64,000 nucleotides of DNA from assembly GCA_037783545.1 (NCBI GenBank), contig JBBELK010000514.1, positions 62,001 through 126,000 on the forward strand, written 5' to 3'. The stretch is from Henricia sp. BOLD:AAB3569 (lineage: Eukaryota; Echinodermata; Asteroidea; Spinulosida; Echinasteridae). The translations under genes were made by a program, and so were the position numbers. Under the pieces are notes generated by a model, which was given only the letters and a program-made list of their open reading frames with translations, was not told where the DNA came from and made no database searches. This document shows, one piece after another, positions 34,924-46,607 of this stretch. Positions within the stretch are counted from its first letter, which is position 1, and each line of letters opens with the position of its first letter.

Positions 34924-35061
34924 AAAATTGCACGTCCGTTGTCTTGCGTGCCGAACGAGGTCAGTGCCTACTGCAATGCTTCCACACCCCATTGCACCGA
35001 GTCCTTCCTGCAAAACATTCTTATGCAAATCGGTTAGCTCAGCTAACAATTGAAAAAATAT
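34924..35061 (-). repeat. Split direct repeat A1 (5' end of the element)
   Basis: Copy of A2 at the opposite end of the element, immediately upstream of gag on the minus strand. The promoter of the full-length transcript would be expected in or near it. Confidence 0.9.
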
Positions 35062-35917
35062 ATAATCCTGGAGTCGACCATGAATCGACGAAACTTGAGG
35101 CTAAGCTAAGGTCCCTTGCGTTGACATCGATAGCTGCCATGCATCGTGCGTGCGTTGAATGGTTTGTTTACTTTTCGGAGGAACTATATAGCCTCGCTTT
35201 GGTCCGTTTATGAATAAATATTAAGAAAGGCGTATAGCAAAGGCATGGAGCTGCGTATTTCGTAGCACGAATTTGGCGCACGCGCATTGCTGACGAGCCT
35301 GTGCCTTTATTCATTTATGTAAAAGCCTACATTTCAACATTTTTGGAATTGGACCAGGACTCAAGGAGTAGGATTCCATTTTCAAAACAAAAGTTGGCTC
35401 TAAAATTAAAAAAATTGTTGCAAGTTTGACACAAACCACTGCCGAAATCGCAGAAGTTTGTAATTTCTTTGTCCATTAACATTACACATTGTTGAGTACT
35501 CCCTACACTCTCAGAACGCTGGTTAAAATATCACTGGTTAAAAATCAGTTGGTTAAAAACCTCCCAATGTTGGTTAAATGCTATGAGTTGGGTAAATTTT
35601 TCTTTAACCAGGGGTTGGTTAAGAAATATTCTGCTTTCTGGTTGGGTAAACTGCGGGTTGTGTAAAATATAAGATCAGAGGGCTGTATTTTAACCAACTA
35701 TGGTTATAATGTTGACCCCACGCAAAGCGAAGTTGGTTTTAAAAAAATCGCCCAACCATGTCACGTGGTGTCCAGCGAAAGCTGCCATTGGTGAATGGCA
35801 GTTCGCCAGTGCAGCATTTTTTTCACGCGTCGCGTCGTTGTCGATGTCGATGTAAAAACGTTGTGTGTGCATAGGCCTACACTTTGGCATGTACGCACGC
35901 AGTAAAACACACACAAA

Positions 35918-35978
35918 ATGGCGAAAGTTCACGGACAGATTAGCGGTGTTTCTGAGCCGAAATTACGGTTATTTGAAG
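35918..35978 (+). other. Possible first coding exon inside the TIR element
   Basis: ATG after CACACACAAA opens MAKVHGQISGVSEPKLRLFE and runs into a consensus donor G|GTAAGC. A candidate acceptor TTTATCCATACAG lies at about 36810, but joining there meets a stop after two codons. It could be a captured host exon or the start of a lost transposase; I do not recognise the peptide. Confidence 0.25.
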
Positions 35979-36229
35979 GTAAGCCTGTCTCGTTTAATCG
36001 TCTGGTATTTCGGTAGACTGTGTGGATACATTAGTGGTTGCTAGCAGAAAGATTTGGCAGACCTTTTCGAAGGTTTAAGCCGACACGAACGTGCTATTTT
36101 TGTTTTTAACCATACACGCACGGCATGCACGGCTACTCGGCTAGGCTTTGTACACGTGGGCCGTGATAGTGGAGTACATACATGTACTCGCTGTACGCAC
36201 GGTCTAAGTTTCTTCCACCCCTTTCTAGT

Positions 36230-36472
36230 CCCCCACCCCCGGGCTGTCCCACCTATAAGACTAAGAAATGGGGGTTGTCACTTTTCGTGTGATAAATTCC
36301 CCGCCACTGGGGAAAATTTGGATGACAAAATCCTTGCCCATATGGGGACAAAACGTGCACGTTTTTTCCCCAGGTGCGCTGTAAATTGTATTTCTATATG
36401 CGTCGTGGAAAAATCGCCACCTGAGAGGTGGGGCACCGCGGGGGGAGGGGGAGCAACAATTGATAGGGACAT
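36230..36472. repeat. GC-rich inverted-repeat family, copy 2
   Basis: Ends in GGGGGAGCAACAATTGATAGG like copy 1 (563-855) and contains ATGGGGGTTGTCAC and GGTGGGGCACCGCGGGG. The left end is eroded. Confidence 0.5.
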
Positions 36473-37748
36473 GATTTGGAAAGAATTCCGATTACCACTA
36501 GTCGCCACTAATTCTCCTTATAGTGATTTAATAACCACTAAAATGTGTTAAAGGTTTGAAGGGAAGTAATTTTTTTAGTCAAAAAGGTAAGAATTTAGTA
36601 CTCGGATATCACTAATTTTGATTTATTAAACAGCAATAAGTGCAAATCTAATAAGAAAACCAAAATTTGGTTAAATTTACAATTTTCTTAGTTGTCCCAT
36701 AGGCTTAGTGCATGAGGGCTTATGTGATGTCCGACTTGTAAATTCTTTCTGATAGATGTCATGCATACTACGTTAGTCTTTGTTTCATTTTGTTTATCCA
36801 TACAGCAATTTAATAACAACACGGTAATGAGAAGCCAAGGCGACAACCACTCATCACAGTTGATCTGACAACTGCTACTCACTGTCTTCATGATAAAGCT
36901 GGTGAGGGCCGATCGAGGTGGATCATTCTGATGGAAACACTAACATTCAAGAAGACATAGTGTGCTGGACATAATAACTAAATCATCTGATCTGCCGTTT
37001 GACATTTTGTTTGTGAGCTCAAAGTACAGCTGCCTTAGAGTAATCTGGTGTGAGAGGCCTGAATACGGGAAACTTTGTATTTAGTGGACAGTAATGATTG
37101 TATGCTAACTGCATTTTGGTCACTTTTTGATCCAGAACAAACTTTCCATACTTTGCAAGCTAATCGCAACTAAATATAAATTGTGTTAGTGTTATTTCGC
37201 AACCCGAAGTTAACTTTTCTTTGTCTGTGTAAACCACAAAAGAAACAAAAAGCACTCAAGCATTATCAAACTCAATGTTAACACATTGTGATGTGTTTAA
37301 AAGAATTCAAATACTTTCATTCAGAAAATTTCAGGATATATTAGACCTACTACTACTACTGCTGCTGGTCATGTACATCAAAATACGGTACATGATATAT
37401 TCAAAATAATAAAATGTCAAATTATCAAGGTCATTGTGTAGTATTTGCCTTTATTTAGTGTCTTAAAAAACTTAAATTTAAGTAAATTGCCCAACCATTC
37501 TGGTATAACCAACTGCATGGTTAAAATTTGCCCAACTCACCATTAACCAACAGGTTGGTTAAAATTTAATTAACCAATCATTGGTTAAAAATTTTAACCA
37601 ACCACGTATTAAAATTTAACCAACCTGGGTTGGTTAAGGTTTTAACCAACTGTTGGGATGTTCACCTGGTAATACATGGTTGGTTAAAATTTTAACCAAC
37701 TAAAAAGTTGGTTAAAATTTTTAACCAACGTTCTGAGAGTGTAGAATG

Positions 37749-38110
37749 GGTCATGCTAATTAGCGTGATGCGTCAACAAAGCGTCAACAAATAATACAAG
37801 CATTTTCATTCGTAAATAACATAATAAATAATAAATTGGGTTCCTAAATATCATATTTAATGCATTACTTTTACCGCAAATGATTTTTAAGTGTAAAATA
37901 TTGACTGACAAAGAACGAACGAACACGAAGGCGGTCGATCGCAACCTGCAGGCCGCCATTTTTTTTAATAAACAGGACTCCCTTGTTTCTAGTAGTTTTT
38001 CTGTCCTGGCATTTGGAGACCAAAAATCTATTTACAGCTTGTTGACGCTTTGTTCATCCCTGTTGACGCTAACCTTGTGTTGACGCTTGTTGACGCTAAA
38101 TAGCATGACC
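37749..38110. repeat. 362-bp MITE with GTTGACGC terminal repeats
   Basis: GGTCATGCTAATTAGCGTGA then GTCAACAAAGCGTCAAC at the left are matched in complement by GTTGACGCTTGTTGACGC then AAATAGCATGACC at the right. The interior frame is not recognised. Confidence 0.7.
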
Positions 38111-39639
38111 GCCTAAAATCGCCAAATTAATGAAATTAGGTCCTTCAAAAATTAAATTCTGATTCCGATTCTCAAATTGGAATCGCAACGGCTTTTAATC
38201 GACTACAGAGAGGATGCAGCGGAGCCAAAAAGATTACCATGCACGGACACCCAGGATTTGCCTTTTTATAATCTATAATATAAAAACAAACTGTAAAAAA
38301 TTTTAGTTTTATTATAAAAACACAAAATTAAGATGAAAAAAATGTCATGATTTTACTAAGAAAAAACAGAGTCGCATTGTGAGGTCCCAGTGGTTGTCCG
38401 ATCCATGCACGGTAATCTTTCCGCCGGGGTGACAAATTAATTACCCGGCACGGTTGCCGGTTGCATAGCCACATTCATTCCTGCATACGTGTACAAATGC
38501 CTACATTAGCACGCGCACAAGTAAGTCTACGCGGTATATCATGATCGCAGATCACGCACGGAAACGATGAAAAATCGGTGTCCATACAAACTTATGTGAC
38601 CGGACCTACATTCATGCATGGTCTGTCACAGTTCAGTCCCAGTGTAGCCATTAGGTTTTATCTTTTAAAAATGCACATACCGATCATTCATTGTTATTTG
38701 TGCCACTACCCTGATTGCTGGAGGGTGGTGACCATCTTGTGGAATTCTTTTGTATTTTTGGTATGTCCCCCTGATACAATATGTTTTGTTATTCATTATC
38801 CACCATGACTGTACACCAGATATAAGGGAGTGCTATTTGCTGGTCTAGTGAGTTCTTTCTGTCCTGACTGCCTGTGACACTGCCTTTCGGGCTGTGCTTG
38901 AGCCGTAGTGCTGCCAAGTTTCTGCTAGTTGGCTGTCATTTAACACTTATAAGCTACGGTATCGTTTGATAGTGCCGTTTTACAATCCTTTTTAACTTTC
39001 TGCATTTGTGAAAGTACCTGCCTGAACACATTGAGCTAAACAATTTGATAATGAAATTAAGCTTGAAGTGTCAATGTAAATAAATTTATTAAATAAATCA
39101 AATGTATACCTGTTGGTTTGAATGCCCTCTGTTGTCCTGAATTTTTATTGTACACCGACTCGGTTACACTTACAAAATTATTCCGCAAAAAAATAAACAC
39201 CTACGTAACTGTCAAAACATGTGTACTAAATGGCCCAAATTGTTTTTTGGTCTAAACATTGCGTTTTCTTCTGAAATCGGTGGTTTTCTGGAACGTCACG
39301 ACGTTTTTCCATACGGTCGTGCACATTTTAAAATCACTTCCGCCCATGGTTTGGAGTTTAGTCTGGCGCCGTCTCACTTACGGTACCCTGCCGTTCTTTT
39401 CTACAGGCCTTGTGCATCTATAGGTTCTTTATGTCTGTGGATTGGACCCACAGACTTATAAACATTGAGCTCCATATATATGTGTATGTATGTAAATCTT
39501 TGCTTATAAACCTATAGACCACCAGGTCCTACTACACGGCATTTCGTGATTTGAGCGGCGCCCGACTAAAACAAAACTATGGTCAAATCACAGATTTCTA
39601 TTAACAAGATAGGAAACGGAGGCCGTACGCGCATAACCG
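38111..39639. other. Intergenic DNA, no supported gene
   Basis: Mixed sequence without recognisable exons. 39415-39520 and 45190-45215 share CTATAGGTTTATAG-type words, probably an old inverted repeat. Confidence 0.35.
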
Positions 39640-39649
39640 CGCCTTCTCA

Positions 39650-39805
39650 TTAGCATAGTTTTGGGCACCCTCATTTACATACTTTTGGGCACATTTGCAT
39701 AAGTATTTGCATAGTTTTGGGCACATTTGCATATTTGCGTGGTTTAAGCCACCTCATTTGCATGATTTTGGGCACCGTAATTTGCATGATTTTGGGCACT
39801 TCTAC
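39650..39805. repeat. Degenerate minisatellite containing ATTTGCAT octamers
   Basis: About six imperfect copies of CATTTGCATGATTTTGGGCAC, spaced ~20-35 bases. ATTTGCAT is the POU-family octamer, here repeated as part of the unit. Confidence 0.65.
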
Positions 39806-39904
39806 ATGGGTTTTCGCGCATGCGCACAGATGAAAGCTGCTGTCGCGTGACTCGCGTCGCGTCCTCAAGTTTGGATACGCGCGATGCGCATACGCGATTA
39901 GGGG

Positions 39905-41925
39905 TACACGGCGTGGCCCGCCTATGTCAAAAGTTGAAGAACATGAGCGCCATTGGATGAAAACGGATCCAAACTTGAAATTTTACAAGGAATTCATTTT
40001 TTGGGGTCTCGCTTTCCGGGAAATGTGTCTAATTTGCAAAACGTCGAAAAATCCACGCAATCCATTGGTCTTTCAGCTATAAGACCATGTTGCACATTAG
40101 CTATAGGGTTTCAAGGGTCGGATGTTCTATTTTTCACCTCATTTCAGTGATTAGATATTGCGAATGAGCGGATAGGGATACATCGAGTCTAAATAGCTTA
40201 TAGATATTACCGCATATGTTTTGTCCCAAGTGACAATGATCATTGTAAATTTGACTTTAAATGTTGCCATAGGAATCGGGTCGCCAGGGTCTACCTGACA
40301 AGCTTCTCGGGAAACATCTTAACAATTGAATACACTTACTAGCAGGTGGGTGGTCACCTGGGCATGGGAACTTGTTAAATCGACGAAACTCACGTGAGAT
40401 CGCGTTCAACAGCTTTCTCCCAAAACTGGCAGTTTCATTGTTTGAAGTTGTGGGAATCGGGTTCATCCAGATGATGGGTGAAATCCAGTCAGAAAATGAT
40501 AATAACCCCCCGATGTGAAAATTAATGTCTCAATTGTGTTTCTTCTCACGCAGAATTATATTTAAGTATGGCGAGAAAAAGTGACATTTTAATATTCATA
40601 GTAAAGGGGTTGTTTTAAAGGAACAACTACGGAGCTATGGAAGTGCCATCCAACTTGTTAAAATCCGAAAATAATTTATTCTAGGATGACAACATATTTG
40701 GTGCAAAATTCCGTCATCCTACATTCTGGATGTCGTTCTCCTAAGATAATTATTACAGGATGACGACACTGTGCTCTGAATATGTTGCATTCTGCGATAA
40801 ATTACCTCAGGGTCTTATAAAACAAAGTCAGGTGGAATTTCCAGAGCTCTGTAGTTTATACACGAATTTGTCCGCGATAATGTAATTCTTCGTGCGCGCG
40901 TTACGCGTACTCCAAGCGTGTTGTACGCGCACGCACATGACCGGGTACTTGTAGTGCACATTTTGCTTTCGGGCGCGTGCAGTTTCTGTGTGCGTGTGCG
41001 TGTTCCATAAGCGCTGAATAGGGCGCGGGCGCGTGCCAGCCTAAAAGGTGTTTAAGACTGGCTAGTCTTTATCGTCCTTTTAAGACTGGCCACGTGACGT
41101 GCTCTCAGCCAACAGGGATGCGTAAACTGTCCAAGGTATTTATTAATTGTATTTAAAGATATCTCTATAATTGAAAGCCTCAGCAGTTTTAAAGATAGCC
41201 TGAAATAATTAAAAACCAATTACTTTCATTTGAATAAATGTCACTTTTTCTCGCCATATAATTCTGCGTGGGAAGAAACAATGATATTATTTTTTTCACA
41301 CGAGGTGGTCATCATTTTCTGAGAAGTCGCCCATCGTCTCGATATGACCCGGATTCCCAAAACTTTAATGAAACTACCAGTTTTTGGAGAAAGCCATTAA
41401 ACGCGATCTCACGTGAGTTTCGTCAATTTGACAGATTCCCACGGCCAGGTGATCACCACCTGCCTGAGCACATTTAATGGTTACTTTTGTTACAGAATGA
41501 TGTTTACCGAGATGCACGTAGACCCTGGCGACCTGGTTCCTATGGTCACATTAAACATGATCACTTGTCACTTGGGACAAAGGATCCAACAGCACCTGCG
41601 GTAATATCGCGAGTAAATAATATATTTAGACTTGATTTTTCCCTATACCCGCTCATCAGCATCGTCCTATCACTGAAATGAGGTGGAAAATAGAACCCCC
41701 GACCCTTGAAACCCTATAGCTAATGTGTAATATGACCTAATACGTGAGAAATCAATGGATTTATGCAAATTTATCCAAATTATGCAAATTAGACAACTTT
41801 CCCGGTTTTTCCGGAAAGTGAGACCACAAAAAATGAATTCCTTGTAAAATTTCGAGTTTGGATCCGTTTTCATCCAATGGCGCTCATGTTCTTCAACTTT
41901 TGACATAGGCGGGCCACGCCGCGGC
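39905..41925. mobile_element. ~2-kb foldback element (original copy)
   Basis: The left arm, 39905-40615, is matched in reverse complement by 41215-41925: GGCGTGGCCCGCCTATGTC, ATGAGCGCCATTGGATGAAAA, ACTCACGTGAGATCGCGTT and TGTCACTTTTTCTCGCCAT occur in both. The ~600-base spacer is rich in CGCGCGT words and holds short AGGATGAC inverted repeats. No coding motif. Frames of 60-130 codons occur in both arms because the arms are copies. Confidence 0.8.
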
Positions 41926-42428
41926 GTGTGCCGTGGGTAGTGTACGCAAAGCCCCATTCGCGACGTGCGCGCTGTATTGGCACGCGTACGCGTACACCAG
42001 AAGGATGAACGAACTTGGTTGCTAAGCTGTATACGTATATTGGTATTTCTGTGCACAATTTAGCGTGACTTTTTGCCATTTTTCACCGGGTTAAGCAGTT
42101 TGGTAATGTGTAGGGTATTTCTAAACCCGTCAATGCCAGAGATTAGGACACACGGAACCTTGTTTGCACATCGGCTTCCAGCACAAGGTAGACAATTTGA
42201 AAATCTTTCTTATAAAGTTTGTGCCATGTTTTTGGAACTTCATATCCCGGACTCCGTCCGCTATGTAGTATGCAGTAAGGAGTCCATACCGTCGCGACGA
42301 CGGTCGAAATTATCTTAAATAAACCTTGCATTATCGCGGCAGATTCTATTCTATCAAGAGATTGCTTCAATTAGATACAATATTCAAACTACATCACCTT
42401 TATAGCTCCATGGTTACAAGGTTAAAGT
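40411..42428. repeat. 2018-bp tandem duplication, copy 1
   Basis: Starts AGCTTTCTCCCAAAACTGG inside the left arm and ends GAGCTCCATGGTTACAAGG-type text plus TTAAAGT. Repeated without visible change from 42429. Confidence 0.9.
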
Positions 42429-44446
42429 AGCTTTCTCCCAAAACTGGCAGTTTCATTGTTTGAAGTTGTGGGAATCGGGTTCATCCAGATGATGGGTGAA
42501 ATCCAGTCAGAAAATGATAATAACCCCCCGATGTGAAAATTAATGTCTCAATTGTGTTTCTTCTCACGCAGAATTATATTTAAGTATGGCGAGAAAAAGT
42601 GACATTTTAATATTCATAGTAAAGGGGTTGTTTTAAAGGAACAACTACGGAGCTATGGAAGTGCCATCCAACTTGTTAAAATCCGAAAATAATTTATTCT
42701 AGGATGACAACATATTTGGTGCAAAATTCCGTCATCCTACATTCTGGATGTCGTTCTCCTAAGATAATTATTACAGGATGACGACACTGTGCTCTGAATA
42801 TGTTGCATTCTGCGATAAATTACCTCAGGGTCTTATAAAACAAAGTCAGGTGGAATTTCCAGAGCTCTGTAGTTTATACACGAATTTGTCCGCGATAATG
42901 TAATTCTTCGTGCGCGCGTTACGCGTACTCCAAGCGTGTTGTACGCGCACGCACATGACCGGGTACTTGTAGTGCACATTTTGCTTTCGGGCGCGTGCAG
43001 TTTCTGTGTGCGTGTGCGTGTTCCATAAGCGCTGAATAGGGCGCGGGCGCGTGCCAGCCTAAAAGGTGTTTAAGACTGGCTAGTCTTTATCGTCCTTTTA
43101 AGACTGGCCACGTGACGTGCTCTCAGCCAACAGGGATGCGTAAACTGTCCAAGGTATTTATTAATTGTATTTAAAGATATCTCTATAATTGAAAGCCTCA
43201 GCAGTTTTAAAGATAGCCTGAAATAATTAAAAACCAATTACTTTCATTTGAATAAATGTCACTTTTTCTCGCCATATAATTCTGCGTGGGAAGAAACAAT
43301 GATATTATTTTTTTCACACGAGGTGGTCATCATTTTCTGAGAAGTCGCCCATCGTCTCGATATGACCCGGATTCCCAAAACTTTAATGAAACTACCAGTT
43401 TTTGGAGAAAGCCATTAAACGCGATCTCACGTGAGTTTCGTCAATTTGACAGATTCCCACGGCCAGGTGATCACCACCTGCCTGAGCACATTTAATGGTT
43501 ACTTTTGTTACAGAATGATGTTTACCGAGATGCACGTAGACCCTGGCGACCTGGTTCCTATGGTCACATTAAACATGATCACTTGTCACTTGGGACAAAG
43601 GATCCAACAGCACCTGCGGTAATATCGCGAGTAAATAATATATTTAGACTTGATTTTTCCCTATACCCGCTCATCAGCATCGTCCTATCACTGAAATGAG
43701 GTGGAAAATAGAACCCCCGACCCTTGAAACCCTATAGCTAATGTGTAATATGACCTAATACGTGAGAAATCAATGGATTTATGCAAATTTATCCAAATTA
43801 TGCAAATTAGACAACTTTCCCGGTTTTTCCGGAAAGTGAGACCACAAAAAATGAATTCCTTGTAAAATTTCGAGTTTGGATCCGTTTTCATCCAATGGCG
43901 CTCATGTTCTTCAACTTTTGACATAGGCGGGCCACGCCGCGGCGTGTGCCGTGGGTAGTGTACGCAAAGCCCCATTCGCGACGTGCGCGCTGTATTGGCA
44001 CGCGTACGCGTACACCAGAAGGATGAACGAACTTGGTTGCTAAGCTGTATACGTATATTGGTATTTCTGTGCACAATTTAGCGTGACTTTTTGCCATTTT
44101 TCACCGGGTTAAGCAGTTTGGTAATGTGTAGGGTATTTCTAAACCCGTCAATGCCAGAGATTAGGACACACGGAACCTTGTTTGCACATCGGCTTCCAGC
44201 ACAAGGTAGACAATTTGAAAATCTTTCTTATAAAGTTTGTGCCATGTTTTTGGAACTTCATATCCCGGACTCCGTCCGCTATGTAGTATGCAGTAAGGAG
44301 TCCATACCGTCGCGACGACGGTCGAAATTATCTTAAATAAACCTTGCATTATCGCGGCAGATTCTATTCTATCAAGAGATTGCTTCAATTAGATACAATA
44401 TTCAAACTACATCACCTTTATAGCTCCATGGTTACAAGGTTAAAGT
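42429..44446. repeat. 2018-bp tandem duplication, copy 2
   Basis: Every frame and landmark compared lies exactly 2018 bases from its partner, with identical translations. The duplication is very recent, or it could be an assembly or haplotype artefact. Confidence 0.9.
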
Positions 44447-44709
44447 ATATTTTCAGCATAATAAGCCCGGAATTCGCGCCACACTGGTCAAAAACAAGAT
44501 GGCCGTTTTAAAAAACAATTTCTCCGGGTATGCCTTATTTTGACGTCATGAGATCAAACATAAATTACATAAATATTTAATATTACACACGCGCAAACGT
44601 TCGGAACCGCCCCAGTCGGTTACGGTGATGTGCCATTCAATAACACAGTCGTTTCCTATCTTGTTGTTAATAGATATCTGTGGGGCAAATTCACCTCCTG
44701 GGCCTTTTT

Positions 44710-44800
44710 CCAAATCTCGACTTGGGATCAGGCTCAGGCTCCGGCTCCACGTAAACCAAATGGAGACGGAGACGGAGACGGAGACGAAGCCGAGATTTGG
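44710..44800. repeat. Hairpin repeat related to 21221-21304
   Basis: CCAAATCTCGACTTGGGATC inward and GAAGCCGAGATTTGG outward, with GGAGAC triplet-like repeats replacing part of one arm. Confidence 0.7.
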
Positions 44801-45539
44801 AAAAGCCCCTTGGTATAGGGATTTTACGCACAGTCAAACTGTTCCAGTCAAAAAATTGTATGAAGCCATTTTTCAATTTTAACAAAAAAACCTATGTACT
44901 AACTATGTTTCATGTAGATTACAAATTGTTCGGTTTCTGTGTGAAAAATGAAACATTAAGCAATTTTCAGACAAAAAAGGATTTTTAATTTTAATCCTCG
45001 CGTGCGCTTTCAGTCCGCTTTGCGCGCGTCGTGCGTCCATTGCCCATACTTCATAGGAGCGCGTAGAATACGCACGGCGTACGCGCGTTTTAGAATAGCC
45101 GCGAGCGCTTTGAACCCGCGCGGTTAGCTCATTGTGTCGTCATTTGCCCATACTTTTCCAAATCACGATTTTCAATGCACGATCGTTGGTCTATAGGTTT
45201 ATAGGTCTGTGATTGGACCATACAGTGGATGGACGAAAATCGCCGCGGGCCAAATTTAATCAACTAGGGGTGCACACAACATGAGGCAGAGCTCATGAAT
45301 ATTTAGTATGCCCTCAAATTCTTCTTTATTAGAGAGAGTTGCAAGCTGAACGCACATGCAGCACAATATGGGGCCGAGGGTACGGTAACTAACACCGTGA
45401 TTCCACGTACAGCACAACTGCTAATCAAAAGCGTAATTATACCCCAGTCACAATTAGCTTGCGATGGGTTTGCGAGTAGTTTGCGACGGATTTCTAGGCA
45501 TTTTCGACCGGGGCCCCACGGGACACCTTGCGGCTGCCG

Positions 45540-45860
45540 GGTCATTTTTGGGCATCGGGCGGGCATCGAGTTACTTTTAACTCCGACTTAAAACCTGGTG
45601 CGGCGTTTCGCATCGCAAACTGATCGCCAATAAATCGGTTGATGCCTGGCCGATGTCCGGCAGGGCATCGCACACATCGGGCGGGCTCCTGGCCAAATTT
45701 TTGACAACCCAGACAATCCATATATCGGCCAGGCGCCGCCCAGACGCTGCTCAGACGCCGGCCGGGCCCCGCCCGGCGTCCGGCCGACTTGGCGGCGCCC
45801 GGCCGGACATCGGACGAGTGCCTACCGGACACCGGCCGATAAACGGGCCAAGAAATCGAC
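45540..45860. repeat. GC-rich block with GGCCGGNCATCGG-type words
   Basis: Dense recurring CGGCCGG, GACATCGG and GGGCATCG words without strict period. Arg/Gly/Pro-rich frames on both strands follow from composition, so no gene is called. Confidence 0.45.
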
Positions 45861-45871
45861 CCCATTCCGTA

Positions 45872-46003
45872 ATGGCAGCGTGCGGGGTACTGTTAATTGT
45901 GACTGTGACCGCCCAATCGCGCGATCTTTCGCCGACCTCTACACGCCGACCGATGCCTATAAATCGCACACGCCGCCCGGCCTCCGCTTTAATAATGACT
46001 TAG
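45872..46003 (+). other. Possible 43-residue secreted peptide frame
   Basis: ATG opens MAACGVLLIVTVTAQSRDLS, a leader-like hydrophobic start, followed by an Arg/Pro/Thr-rich tail and a TAG stop, 256 bases upstream of copy B. It may equally be chance at the edge of a GC-rich block. Confidence 0.2.
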
Positions 46004-46259
46004 GTATTAGCCATGCAGGAAGGGCAAATTGATTTGTGAACGGTTTGTAACCATGAGAACGGCGGGAAACACTAATTAAAAATGGTGCGTCGTCTCACCG
46101 TCTCCGTCTTGGTATAGAGCAGATGTTTCACATCGCAATAAATTGATCTCTTCAAGGATAGGCAAGGGAGATCGAGAAAAACCACAATGTCGATGTCTAT
46201 CAGAGGCATTCTCTTCGAAAACTTCGTGTTGGCATCATAGCTTTTGATAGCGTTTCGCC

Positions 46260-46607
46260 ATGAAGGGATTTTCGCAAATCGAACTGTTCCCGTATGTACT
46301 TGCCATGTGTTGGCCAGTAAAATTTGCGGCTGCTTCGACTAAGCCAATTCACCGAGAAGCCCATTATGCCATGACTGCCCATAACCGTGTCCTTACGGGG
46401 CACGAGTTGGCGAGTTGGAATGGGCTGCCGCTCCGCAAGTGTGCGATGCAGTGTCTGACACGCGATCTCTGCTTGTCGTTCAATTATTTCGCCACCGGTG
46501 GTGTCTGTCAGCTTAACGGGGCCACAAAAGCGGAACACCCGGCGAGTCTGAGGCCAGCTCTCAGTGGCTCGTACTTTGAGCGTCATGAAGCGACAACCAA
46601 CAACCAA
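46260..46607 (+). CDS. Copy B exon 1: signal peptide and PAN-like domain
   Basis: 348 bases from ATGAAGGGATTTTCG to CAA|GTAAGA. The start is chosen because the same ATG opens copy C (60855) at the same distance from the conserved PAN core and it begins a hydrophobic leader. The core reads LASWNGLPLRKCAMQCLTRD and then LSFNYFATGGVCQLNG. Confidence 0.88.

Larger units (their letters stand above)
29618..35061 (-). mobile_element. Ngaro/DIRS-superfamily retrotransposon
   Basis: Read on the minus strand: repeat A1 (34924-35061), gag, RT-RNase H, tyrosine recombinase, then B1 (30161-30301), A2 (30025-30160), a 266-base spacer and B2 (29618-29758). A1/A2 and B1/B2 are near-identical direct repeats, and the A1-genes-B1-A2-B2 order is the split-direct-repeat layout of Ngaro and PAT-like elements; classical DIRS1 instead has inverted ends. 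Integration uses a tyrosine recombinase and leaves no target duplication, and none is seen. The element is nearly intact but carries three in-frame stops (one in gag, two in pol), so this copy is probably inactive unless stops are read through. Confidence 0.93.
28817..35309. mobile_element. Inverted arms flanking the Ngaro insertion
   Basis: 28817-28890 (GCTCGTCAGCAATGCGCATA ... GGACCAAAGC ... CTATAGTTCC) is matched in reverse complement by 35180-35309. The right arm additionally holds the AGCTGCGTATTTCGT segment seen in the 141-bp hairpin at 21391-21531. The left arm lacks that segment. The simplest reading is a TIR element of this hairpin family that later received the Ngaro retrotransposon; its own interior (28891-29617 and 35062-35179) has no recognised gene. 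A 29-base direct repeat lies at about 28945-29005. Confidence 0.6.
35506..37741. mobile_element. 2.2-kb TIR element with TTGGTTAAAA sub-terminal repeats
   Basis: Ends CACTCTCAGAACG(C/T)TGG inward and its complement outward, flanked by TA (35504-35505 and 37742-37743). Both ends hold many inverted copies of TTGGTTAAAATTTTAACCAA (35513-35640 and 37480-37735). CACT ends with sub-terminal arrays recall CACTA elements, but the TA flank recalls Tc1/mariner or others, so the superfamily is left open. The interior has no recognised transposase. It includes a GC-rich repeat (36230-36472) and one exon-like ATG stretch (35918-35978). Confidence 0.75.

Noticed and set aside
41268-44097. Pairs of identical 62-128 codon frames
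   Set aside because: They lie in inverted arms and their tandem duplicate; no domain, no splice context.
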